This document shows positions 1-12,100 of a DNA stretch of 20,156 bases, piece by piece (the stretch's first letter is position 1; every line of letters starts with the position of its first letter). The DNA is taken from positions 601,821-621,976 of the forward strand of contig BLXT01003199.1 in assembly GCA_019648995.1 (NCBI GenBank). The letters run 5' to 3'. The stretch comes from Plakobranchus ocellatus. Its lineage: Eukaryota; Mollusca; Gastropoda; Plakobranchidae. A program made the translations under genes and the position numbers. Under the pieces are notes generated by a model, which was given only the letters and a program-made list of their open reading frames with translations, had not been told where the DNA came from and did not search any database.

Positions 1-141
1 CGCCGAGATGCCAGCAACGCAACTGAGGAAACTCGGGATCCCAAAACTTTCCACATGTCTGCCCGGGAATATGTGGAATCTTTACACCAGAACTCCAAAC
101 TCACTCTACTGTATGGCAAAAACAACGTATTAGTGCAGCCA
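1..141 (+). CDS. SGSM1/2: SGSM exon 1 of window (5' side cut by window edge)
   Basis: Frame 1 is open from the first base and ends at CCA|GTAAGT, phase 0. It encodes 47 residues, among them [13 protein letters not shown]-like [20 protein letters not shown] and KNNVLVQP, the start of the Rab-binding PH-like domain of SGSM1/2. The first 18 residues are a polar linker. There is no start codon to choose, because the gene begins further upstream; the ATG at 55 is internal. Confidence 0.93.
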
Positions 142-3100
142 GTAAGTAACAGCTTGAGCAGCCCAAAGTGCCTCATATTTTGCACACTAAATGGTGAAAA
201 CCATTATCATTGCAGCCAAATATATTTCCCCTTTACATGCTATACAGTAAAGGGCAACATTTTATTGCAGCCATTCCATAGGTTTGAGCAGCCAGATATG
301 TTCTTCTATATTTCATGCACTATATGCAAGAAGAGATATCTGTGAATGAATTTACTAACAGAGATATTTGTTTGGTCAATAAAAGTCAGAGTGGGTTCTT
401 GGGTTCTTGTACATATCCAGTCCACAACAAGGTGATCTCAGGCTTTCAGGCCCTACACCAGGCCAGGGGGCCGGTGGGTAAAAGTCAGAGGGAAGAAAGC
501 CATGTATGTCATTACTAGCATTGTTAGCATAAATCAGAAATATTCGCGCACTTTGTCCAAGTGCTGATTATTGGATGTTGTCTGTGCTTGTCTGCCTGCT
601 TAGGAAAACAAAGAAGCTCTGGCCGGCTACTTGTCCCTGCACCAAAGCTCCGAGGGTCTTATCATCATGTGGACTCCCAACCAACTCATGAATGGCTGTT
701 GTGAGGATTCACGAGACGAGACAGACAGAAGGTAACTACAGCATGTAGTGTTACTTGTGCATATGTGTGCCCAGTCACCTAAACAAAACTTCTGTAGCAT
801 ACTTCAATTTTCTAACTGAAAATGCCACTTTAACTTTTTCCATCACTGGTAATAATCTTAAGTTTTCTCTATTTTAAAAAAACGAGAAAACGGAAAAAAA
901 TTTTTTGCATCACCTGCTTCATTTTTGCAAAATCAGTTCATGTTTTTTCCCCTCGTTTTAAACAAAAGCCAAATATTTTAAAATTGTATAATCGTATTTT
1001 ATAAAAGTGTGTTTTGTTGATCAGCTTGCCTTCCAAATACAAACCTGTGTGGTATTCTTACACAACTGAACAAGAATATTTTGCTTTACTCAGATTTGTA
1101 TTATTGTAATGTAATGAGCTATTAGATCGCGAAGGAATCTGACCATTGTGTTAAAACTGATTTAATGCAATTTCAATATTTTCACACATACATTATTATC
1201 TCTGTGTTATGCGCACAGCCACCACACACCCAAACAAAGATGTGGTATGATTTTACAAATATTTTTCTTTTTCTCTCTTTCTTTTTTTACTGTCTTTTGG
1301 GTGCAGGTATTTTCTCTCTATCTCAAATAGGTTATTGCTTATGTGGATTGACTCTATATACAATATAAACTTTCACGCACATAGTTATCTGTGGCTGTAA
1401 TAAAGAAATTATTTTTTTTTGGGTCGTTTTGTGGTTTGTTTTGGAAATTTGTCCCACTCCTCTTGCACTAACTTGCAGTTTTTTTGGTTTTTTTTTTTCT
1501 TTTTTTTTTGGGGGGGGGTTAAACATAATGGATGATTTTAGCAGCAAAACTCTTTTTTCTTGTAATGATCATTGGGCTTTTTATTCAACTTATTTATTTT
1601 TTTTTGTCATATTTTTAGGCGATGCTGATTAAGGTGAGGTTGTGATGCATTCGAATGCTGTTTGAATTTCCTGAAACAAGCTTGCAATTCACCCAAACTA
1701 ATGTGACCCACAACTTTGAATGATATTTGCTACTTTTCATGACTTTTTTTTTCTCTGAAGCGACAAGAATCCTGTCATATTCAGTGAATAAGTCCTAACT
1801 GTTGATTTTGCTCATGCTAGCCAAACCAAAAATTTGGTTATAGATTTAAAAGTAGCGGAGAATAAAAAGCGTTTTCCATGAAGTCCCAATACATGAGTGG
1901 CATGCTATTGCCTATTGGTGTAACGGAAATCTTTGTTTCTTCAGGCAACTGAAGGATGCTACTTATTATTATTGCTTGCAACAAATCCTCGAGCACAGAA
2001 TAAACTTAGCCCTCCTATTAACTACAGGTGCAAGCCAGCATTTGAAACACATATAATTTGTGTCTTGAGGCTCATTGGTACTGGGTTTCAAAACAATGTG
2101 TTCGAAGCAATTTTCTCCAGAAATGATTGTCCCAAGAACCAAAGTCTGCAAATCTTAAGCTTTACCAAACCAATAGTTTCCAATACAGCCGTGCATATCC
2201 TCCCTGAATTTCCTGGATTTGTTGCCAGATTGTTAAGGAATTTTACCAGAAAGCAACCTGCAATATGAAATTCTGCATTTTTATAGCAAAATCTGGACAT
2301 TTGTTTATTTGTGATTAAAGAAAAAACAAACAAACCAGATTTGACAGTGCACCCAGATGCATAGACCAGGGCTTACCAACCCTGTTTAGCCATTAACAGC
2401 ATACCTTTTCAGCAAAGAATGTGCATTTATATTGCAGCCTGTGCTAAGCCTGGCTGTCTACTGGGTTCGTTTTTTTTTTTAATCACCTTTTGCGAACATA
2501 CCTTTCAGTCTGTACAATGTTCTGTTCCTAGCTATGGCCGATGATGCAGTGATGATTGGTTGCTTCCATTGTGGCATCTGATTTCATGGCTCCACGAGGG
2601 AATTTTTAAACTGATTATTTAGTAACCAACGTTATTTTAAAAATGTAAATAAGCAACTAAGTGTGGCATCATTTAAATTTAATAAGAAATAGTTTGAGGC
2701 CAGTTTTCATCACCATAATCTGTACTGCTGAAGTCAACAATGGGCTACAATTTAAGATGAATAGATTGAAATTGATGCACTCTGTACATTAAAGTGCTTT
2801 GCTTCAATCCAGACAGCCTGCTTTTTTTAGGCCATTCCTCTAGACGCTCCCCCCATCATACAATGAACCTCTATGGTTTTAAACACTTGTGCTTGTGTGT
2901 GTAATTGAAATTTAGATACTCTAATGCTTGCTCCTTGTTTGGGTTTGTTCAGCAGTTTTGGGCCTAAAATTCTTGAACAATTATATTCAATGGTAGGCAT
3001 GTCTGACATGGTTCCTTTTTTTTTTTCTAAATTCTTCTCAACAAATGCTTCACCTAAACCAACTCCTTATAAAATTCGCTACATTTTTGTTTTTGTTTGA

Positions 3101-6100
3101 GTATTTCTAACATTCACATTTTTAAAACAAACTTTACATCCTCTACACATTTGTTTGAGCCATAAGATTTTTAAAAAACTTAACCAAGCCAATTAAGGAT
3201 GTTTTTTTTTCTAAGGTCAGAATTTTCACCTTATATATGATACAATGTAAAAAATTTTGCATCTTTCAAATTACAGACTTGGTGATCATATGAGCTCTTA
3301 TTGAGAATCATGCTAACAATACAGAAGCAAATAAGAGTTCCCTATTCCAATTTTTTTTTCTTTATTTCCCATTCCTGCTCTTCTAAACCAATTAAATGAT
3401 AAAAAAGAAGAACTTGGAAAGGATTTTTCCAATTTCAGAGATTTTTGATTAATGTAAAAAAAAAAATAGTTGTAAAATGGGTAGAGGTTCTCCTGCACCC
3501 CCTTCCCTCCCCACACACCCAAACCCACACATGTAAAAAATAGTAAGTAGCTTGTTAATACTATAACCTTTTTTGTGACATGGTTGGAAATAATGCTAGG
3601 TCCAGCTCTGAGTGGGAGATTTGAGTAGGGGAACTTGATGTATCATTTTGTCTTTTAAATCTCTTTTTTTGGTGCTGTGGGCATGATTTATCACAGGTGC
3701 CAGTAAACCTTCCCCACCATGACTTTAGCCTGTCACTCTCTTTCTCTCTCTCTCTGTCTCTTCTCTCCATCTCTCTCTCTCCCCCTCTTTTTTTTTTTTT
3801 TGCATCTTGATGGTATTTGCAGATATGCAATATGCTAAAGTGAGAGCCAATTTTACTAACAGCACAGTTTTTTGTTAAAAGCTCTGCGCTCATTCCTACC
3901 AGTCTACTTCTTTCTCCCTCTAGTGCCCTATTATCTAGCGCCCCCCCTCCTTTAAAAAAAATTTTAGAAAGAAAACCAAGAAAATGCTTAAAAATGTTCC
4001 TATCCAATCATATATGGCGGAAAGTTATTTTTGCTCGATGAAAAGCTTTCAGCTGCAGGATAATTTGTTTTAAGTTCTTGATGATTTTTTTTTTTTAAAG
4101 TGTAAAACTTTGTTATGAAAAATGTTAATTTGGAATGAAGAAAGTCAAGTGAAACTCTTTCAGATTAAAGATCCCTGTTTTTTTTTGTTTTGTTTTTGTG
4201 TCTGTATGGAAAGAAGAATATGTTAATGCACAACTTATTTTTCTATCATAAAATTATAAAGTCATTTTTTCAGACTGAAATATAATAAATTTTTTTTCAT
4301 TTGTTGTATCTGTATGAGAAGTTGACATTGAAATATAGCTTCAGACAATATTGCTGCTATTGCAGTGAAAGATGTACATTAAAAGTAAAAAAAAAAACCA
4401 TTTTGTCTTGTGCCTGCAGCCAGTACTGGGAATTTGCTATGACAATTTACTTGGATGAGGTTGTCTACATTCACTGCCACCAGCAACGTGAGTTGTAAAG
4501 TTTGTACTTTTAATGGGGAGAAATAGAATGTAAAAGATTTCGCTGTTGTTCTGATTGAACAAAATTTATCTTAGCCTCGCTTACAAAAATGTTTAAAACA
4601 CATGTACAACATACAATCCAGCTTCAGATTTGTTGGATCATGCAAAGCAGCCTAACGTGAAAGATGTGAGAAATGGCTACATGCTAAATGGAGGACATCT
4701 ATAAAACATCTAAAAAATGTTAATGTGATTTTTAAAAAATTCCCTGTCCATTAAGGGATGCATCAAATTTGTTTTAACTTTGTTCTATTTTATAAAGCGG
4801 CTACATCTTTGTCAGACCTCTTTCTTTTCAATGATATTTTTTTATTTTGGTCATGCTTAACTCAATCAATAATGATCTTCCATCAGCTGACTGCCGCGGC
4901 ACAGTTGTTTTGGTAGGACAAGATGGTGTTCAGCGCCCTCCCATCCACTTCCCTAAGGGAGGCCACCTTCTCTCTTTCCTGTCCTGCTTGGAGACTGGCC
5001 TCCAGCCCAATGGCCAGCTTGACCCCCCACTCTGGTCTCAGAAGGGCAAAGGTAAAAACACGGGCAAGTGACTCTCGCGCAAGCGGAAACTTTTTCTTAC
5101 ATTTTCAATGCGTGTCTTTTTGTGCTTTGCTTTACCATAAATGTCCCAAAGTTTGGTTGTTTCTGTATCTCCCAACTTTGTTGGTTACCTAGGGGCATAG
5201 TTTTCTTCACATCTCTTCCACAGCTTTTTTTTTTTTTTAATCCCAGTTTTGTACTTTTCTTCCCATCTTTTACAAAGTATATTTCCCAGTTATGCATTTT
5301 TTTCCAATTTCTTTGAGTTCTTTTGTTTCCTAGGTTTGTCCTTTTCTTCCCAGTTGTTACGCAATGTGTTTTTTAGTTATATTTTTTCTTCACATTTCTC
5401 TGACAGTTTTTCTGTTTCCTAGTACCTGTCTTCTTTTACACAGTGTGTTTCCTAAATATGCATTTTTCATTACATTTCCCTGACAGATTTTCTGTTTCCT
5501 CGTACATATTTCCCATCTCTTACACAATGTGTTTCCCACCTATACATTTTTCCACCTATCTCTCTGACATTTTTTTTATTTGTTTCCTAGTTTTGTGCAT
5601 TTCTTCAGATTTCTCTCATAGTTTTTTTTGTTTCAAAGTTATTAGTTTCACAGGAGTCTTTTAGGTTTTTTTTTCTGTTTTTTTTCCTGCTTCCCATGCA
5701 CTATAGAATAGTGTGCAGTTTAGATCCTGCCTCATGCAAGGCTGTTGCTCCATTTTTGCTTTTGTTTTCAGTCTCTGTTGAGGCTGTGGAAACAATTTGA
5801 AAATAATCCTAGAAACCTTAGAGAGTCTGGAAGACTACTCTACTAAAGTAAAGCATGTCTTTGTCTGAAAGTTAAATTGGTATGCCTGCCTCTGGTTTTG
5901 TGTAAGTGTCAGTTTTTCACTATAAAATTATACACACCTGTTTAAGCCCATTTCTTAAACATGGCTCACAAGGTTATTTTTATTTTAGAAATTTTCTTTT
6001 TCTTTTTTTTTATACATTTCCCAAACTGTTGCTATTAGATCTTTTTACTTTGACCAATCTGTCCGTCCCCTCTAAGAATTTTTGTAGTTATTATCCTTAT

Positions 6101-9100
6101 TATTTGTTCTTAAATGTCTGCAAATAAATGATATTGCCTCTTTAGTTTTCAAGCTTTTTTTTTCTTTTTTAATTGTGTTATTTGTTCCTGATTGGCCATG
6201 TTTTGATCTTTTGAAATGCATAATATGCAAGGAAACAAATTATGATGCAACCTATCAGGCATTTTGTGCTGCTGCTATTTATTCACTCATAAATTACCTC
6301 ATGAGAAATTATCCTAAGTTTAAAAAAATTATGATTTTGGGGGAAAAAGTGAAGATTGAGTGACAAATTGAGATTTATTCTTCCAAATTTATTGTAGGCT
6401 AAGTTTGCAAAAGAGAATCTCTGTTGTAAGCTTTTAAACTAATGAAAGAGCATGTCTCACAGTAAGCAGTGCTGTAAACTATAAACAATAACTTAGTGCT
6501 CTCAATGGCACAATTTATAATCAGGATTCTTAGACCATAGAGTAGTTGTTCCACAAAATGAGTCCCTTTATGCAGCAGAGGTAACTTCCGATAAATGGAT
6601 AAATACACCTCAGTGTTAGTTATTGACAACCAAGCAGCTTTAGATAAATGGATAAATACACTTTGGTGTTAGTAATTAAAATCCATTAATACAACCAAGC
6701 AGCTTCAGATAAATGGATAAATACACTTTGGTGTTAGTATTAAAATCCATTAATACAACCAAGCAGTTTCAGGCAAATAGATACATACACCTAAAAGTTA
6801 GTTATTTACACTACATTAAGACAACCAATTAGCATAAGATAAATGGACAAGTACACCTTGTAGATTACCATCTTGGTGATTAACACTGCATTAACAAAAT
6901 CAAAGGGTTATTGAGGTATGATGTGAGAATTTTGGTGCAAAACAGAGAGAATTGTCCCACCTGGCCCCCAACTTGAAAAACTGTTCCTGCTGGAAGCTAT
7001 CTCAACATAATGGAATGTTTTTTGACACCTGTGTTCATGAGTTGAATGCTGTACATAAAACATTTGAGAATCTTTTAGCATAGTTAGTCTTCTCTACAAC
7101 GCTTCAAATGTTTTGTTAGCAACAAAGCATCACACCTCAACTCAGTTTGCAAAGCTTGCAGACAAAATTTGTTGTCTTATCAACATCTTTAACGTGTGCT
7201 AAATGTGAAAGATGACTCAAATGGCTTTTATTTGTGATTTTATATTCTGTAATTTTGACATGAATTTTTTTCATCTTTTTAACAAAATAATGTCTGAAAT
7301 GTATCCACTAGGGAAGAGAATTTAAATCACTTGCTGAAAAATTTGATTGGCATAATTTAAACCGCTTTGCAAGCTTTTTGTTGTGTAAGTGAGGAGTGCA
7401 CAATATTTTCTGATATTTGCTTTAGAAATGCATCAGATTGGACCAAATCAGAGTTGCTTTCCTCTCCTCTTTCTATGACAATAGTTGTTGCTATTTTAAC
7501 AGTATTTTTCAACTGCCCGATTCAATCCGTTCTACACTGTAGGTAAAGTATTCCCCAAGTTGCGTCGTAAAGGCAGTCGCCTGTCCAGCAGCACGAGCAG
7601 CAGCAGCAGCAGTACTACCAGCATGGAAGAGGAAGAGGCTACAGATTATGTTTTCAGAATAATTGCTTCCTTCAAGCCAGACATGCTAAGTAAGTGCCTG
7701 CAGTTGCTGCCAAGGGATTATTCAGTAGTAAGCCTGAAATGAAGGATTTTCTACTGATGGTATTCCTTAATGAAGTTCATTTCTTAACAGAAAAAAAGGC
7801 TTAGAATTTTGATAGATATCAGGTTTGTGGTGTATAAATTGGATTTCACAAAACTTTTTTTGGGTGAAAATAGAAATTCATGCAGATCATCCATTTTTTT
7901 TTTTTTTTTTTAAATGTTTGCCATCACTTGCTATTGAATTGAGGTTGAAAGGTGTGGCTGAATAGAGTTCTGTAGATATGAAGCTGGGCTCTTGCTTCTA
8001 TGGTCCCCTCTATCTCTTCTTTAGGTCTTTCACTAACTCTGCCATATTGATGGGATGAAAATAGATTTACTTTTATGTATGACTTCGACATGGTAAAGAT
8101 AAAGTAAAATGTAATCAGAAGCTTCAGATAGTTGCAAAACTGAGCCAAGTGAAAATAGATTAAGTTTAATGTCTGACTTTCACATAGAAATAATAAAGTA
8201 AAATATAGCCAGAAGCGTCAGATAGTTGCAGAAGTGAGCATAACTTTAGAGCAGAGATTCTTTGCAGGATTATAACTAGCAGGCTGTGTTAGTAAAATGT
8301 AGTCAGAAGCTTCAGATAGTTGCAAAACTGAGCCATGTGATAATAGATTTACTTTAATGTTTGATTTTCACATAGATATGATAAAGTAAAATATAGTCAG
8401 AGGCTTCAGATATTGCAGAAGTGAGCATAACTTTAGATCAGAGATTCTTTGCAGGATTATAACTAGCTGGCTGTGTTGCTCTGTGCAGTTTGAGGTTTTT
8501 TTTTTTTTTTCAGGTAATAGCACTCTCGCACAGAAAGTAATATCTCTTGCACAAAAAGTAACCCTCTCACACTGGTTATTCTCTGCAGCACCTGAGATGC
8601 TGGATCCCAAGGCACCCCGGTCTCCTCATTTGTCCCGTGGGTCACCAACATCCTCTGGTGGTCAGATCCCCCCTGTTGCAGCCCCTGCTGCCCCTGATGA
8701 GCGGTCACCCTGGCCTGTACGCCGCCAGCTGCCCCCTAGCCCATTGGTCCGCTCGTCTGTACAGGCATATGCCCTCAGCCAAGAGGAGCAGAACAGCTCG
8801 TGTTTAGTGCAGGCCTCCAATGATGCTACACATAGGTACTATGATTATATGTACGTAAGTGTTGTAACGCTATACTTGGTTCCATTTTGCTGCCCTTTTA
8901 GTTCTTTTTTTTTTGTTTTTAAATTGCCTAATGTCAGCTTTGATGGCTTAGATTAGCATGTTAGTTCATGTTGAAACAAAAGTTCACTTTAATTGGCATG
9001 TTAGTTGATATTAAGACAAAGGATGACTTTGGTTGGCATGTTAGTTGATGTTGAGATTAGGATTTGCATGTTAGTTCATGTTGAGACAAGAGTTAACTTT

Positions 9101-12100
9101 AGTTGGCATATCGGTTGATGTTGAGACTAGGGTTAATGTTGTTTGGCATGTTAGTTTATGTTGAGACAAGGGTTGACTTTGGTTGGCATGTTAGTTTATT
9201 TTGAGACAAGGGTTGACTTTGATTGGCATTTTAGTTGATGTTGGGACAAGGGTGACTTTGGTTGGCATATTAGTTGATGTTGGGACAAGGGTGACTTTGG
9301 TTGGCATGTTAATTGGTGTTGGGACAAGGGTGACTTTGGTTGGCATGTTAATTGATGTTGGGACAAGGGTTGACTTTGGCAAATTAGCTGATGTTGAGAC
9401 AAGGGTTGCAATGTTAATTGATGTTGACATAATGGTTCAAATCATTTATCTGTGAAATATTCAGTGGTTTTATCTTATCAAATATACTTTTTTTTTCTTA
9501 ATGCATTCCTATCTCTTTTTTTCCAATGATTTTTAAAAAAGGAAATACAATTAGCATCCATAAAAAATAGCTGTACGATCGATCACACTCAAGCTGGTTT
9601 GGTTTTTGTATATAGCCAGTCCACAACAAGGTGATCTCAGGCTTTCAGGCCCTCCGTCAGGCCAGGGCCCCAGTGGCGGGGCTCGAACCCACGACAGAAG
9701 GGTCCCTGCAGATCTCAGGGTGGACTCACTAGCCACTGTGCCACCGATGCCCCTGATCACACTCAAGCTGTAGCTTAATACTTGTCAGCATTTCATCATG
9801 AGGTTTTGGTTGATTTCTGCGTATCGTTCTGATTTGTGGCACTTGTTTAGATTTTTTTTTTTTTTTGTATTTGTATTTTTGGACAAGTGAAATTTTGCAA
9901 TGTGATATATGTGATGTTTACTGTTAGAGCCTTGAATAATATCACTCACATCGTGAATCTGTGAGGCTTGTCTGCACATTGCTCTCAGTAAGCTCTCTGA
10001 GGATCAAATTTTAGACACACTAGCTATCAACTTAATTAAAAACTATATTTAATTCCTATAAAGCAGTCTGCTCTATAGATTTGGAACTGAAAGATTTTTT
10101 TTTGTGTCTTCTCGTACGAGATGTAATGATATAACAGACAGTGAAGAGCTCAGCTAACCCATTTATGCTCATGATTATTTGCTTTTGTGACAGGAAGGGA
10201 ATTTTTCTGCTTAAGCTAATTTCATCTCTCACAATATTTTAACTGACTATTGAGGTGAATCCACCCAAATAATGGCACCCTTTCTTGGTTGGATTCTATC
10301 CCAGGACCTTCTCTCACTTCATTGAAGGGATGTCGCTGGCACGATGGACATGGAATCCGCCCTGAGATCTGCAGGACTCTTCCTGTTTGAGCCCCCCCCA
10401 CCGGTGCCCTGGCCTGTAGGAGGGCCTGTAAGCCTGAAATTACGTTGTTGTGACTGGCTGTATACGAAAAACAAACCAGAAAACCAAACTTACTTCATTG
10501 AAGGATTTGAGGTTCCTGTATAATATGACCTATGTTACTTTATAAACATTACCATGCTACCATTCTGATTAGTTTAAAAAAGGAACAACCAGTAAGTCAT
10601 AAAATTTATTCAGAAAATTAGACTATAATGTAAATTAAGGAGAATTACGTATAACATTTTTCTTGAAGAAATTTCTTTTATTCTGACCTCTGTATTGAGT
10701 AGGAGAAGGTCCAGGGTGTTTCTTTTTTAAATTTTGAAAACCTTCCAACTAAATAGTAGAAATTCCATTATTTGTGTGGATTCCTTCCTGATAATGCATG
10801 CCATTTTTGTATCTTTGCTTTGTTTTTTGTACACTTTGACTTTAATCATGAGCTTCTTATCGTCAAAGATTTAGTCAAGTTTTCACACAAGTGACTGTTG
10901 TCTTGATGTTCTTTAACATATTTGTTGTCATGTGCTTTTTTTTTTTTGCAGAAAAATTGTTGCACTTTTCTTGAGTTCTTGTCTACTTTGATTTTTCCTG
11001 AAATTTTTATTCGAATCAGTCCCCACATCAGTCATCACATCAACATGACACCTATGAAGTAAATTCTACATTACTCTTTACACTGTTAAGACGAAGGAAA
11101 CTAGAAACTCTGGGAAACTCATCAATACAATAAATTTTGTTTAATTCTGTGTCAAAACTCATTAACTGGCATAGGTGCACAAAAGTTTTTGTACATGTGT
11201 TTTCATGCATCTGGGCGTTTTGCATATATAAGAAGATAAATATTATGAACCTGTTACTGCCAGTGGAATGCACTGAGGACTTGTAAGTATACCTTATCCA
11301 GTCTTGTCACACACCCTAAGACAGAGTCAAGTCCAGAACAAGTCTGCTGAAGGCTTGTAAGTATACCTTATCCAAAGTCTTGTTTCTTGCAATATTGGTG
11401 TGGTACATCACAGCTAAGGAGGGCAAGGTACATATTTTCTTTTTACTTTATCATTTTTAAATATTTTTTTTTTCGTCTTTTCCAGAAACCATATCAAGCA
11501 ATTGTGTGACATAATGACAAAACAGATAATCTCAAGGGCATTTTATGGATGTGAGTACTCTTTACTCTAGTTTAGAGGGCTTTCCATTGTTAATACCTGT
11601 TGATAAGGGCCTCAAACAAAAGAGCAAGATCATGATCCTCAATGTTGTATATGATCATACATGGGATGATGATTTTGTGAGCTGTTTTTGTATCAATGAA
11701 TTTGATTACTGGGTTAGGTTGAAATGGAGTTTTAATCAGTATCTCTATGAACCTAAAGATATTTTTTCTTCTCTCTTGAGATATGTGATGAGTTCTGTCA
11801 AACCGGGGCATAAGGTACCCCGGCCTATTTTGAGATATTGCTATGTAAAGTTAATACACTATTTTTTAAACTAAATTTTTTTATTGCATATGCCGATCCT
11901 AAAGACATTAGTGTTGAGGTTTATTATAAAAAAACAATATGTTTGTTTTTGAAAATACACTTAATACGGCATTTCTTTGACAGAGGCCTAATTCTTGATT
12001 GAGAATTATGCAAAACGACCTTTTTTACACAATGATTTTGGTCATTAATCCACAAGCCACTCTGGCATTGTTTGGTATCACTGTACTTGGGAAAACTTGA

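Larger units (their letters stand above)
5052..7542 (+). other. Intron 4, with two diverged tandem arrays
   Basis: About 2.5 kb. It holds a pyrimidine-rich array of about 85-bp units (about 5230-5640) and a 66-bp array (about 6590-6900). The rest, 5640-6590 and 6900-7542, is AT-rich with no recognisable element. Confidence 0.8.
8836..11485 (+). other. Intron 6, with a minisatellite and two SINEs
   Basis: About 2.65 kb. It contains a 40-bp minisatellite (8953-9432), one antisense and one sense SINE (9581-9770, 10316-10504) and a short 74-bp duplication (11271-11374). The stretch 10505-11270 shows only AT-rich unique sequence. Confidence 0.8.

Noticed and set aside
1933-2268. 111-codon open frame on the + strand in intron 2, considered as an extra SGSM exon
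   Set aside because: SGSM exons 2 and 3 join directly in phase and match the vertebrate protein without it; the translation resembles nothing I know.
3561-4007. 148-codon open frame on the - strand
   Set aside because: Its middle is the translated CT tract (REREKE text); the flanks have no conserved motif and it sits in intron 2.
8483-8588. Upstream extension of exon 6, which is open from a T15-CAG acceptor near 8513
   Set aside because: The acceptor at 8588 gives the correct phase with exon 5 and a linker-like composition; the 76-nt extension would shift the phase (76 is not a multiple of three).
9191-9455. Repetitive open frames on both strands over the 40-bp minisatellite
   Set aside because: Products of the repeat period; intronic, and unlike any family.
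11545-11874. 109-codon open frame starting at the exon 7 donor
   Set aside because: It starts inside the exon 7 end in another frame and runs into the transposon inverted repeat; chance frame.
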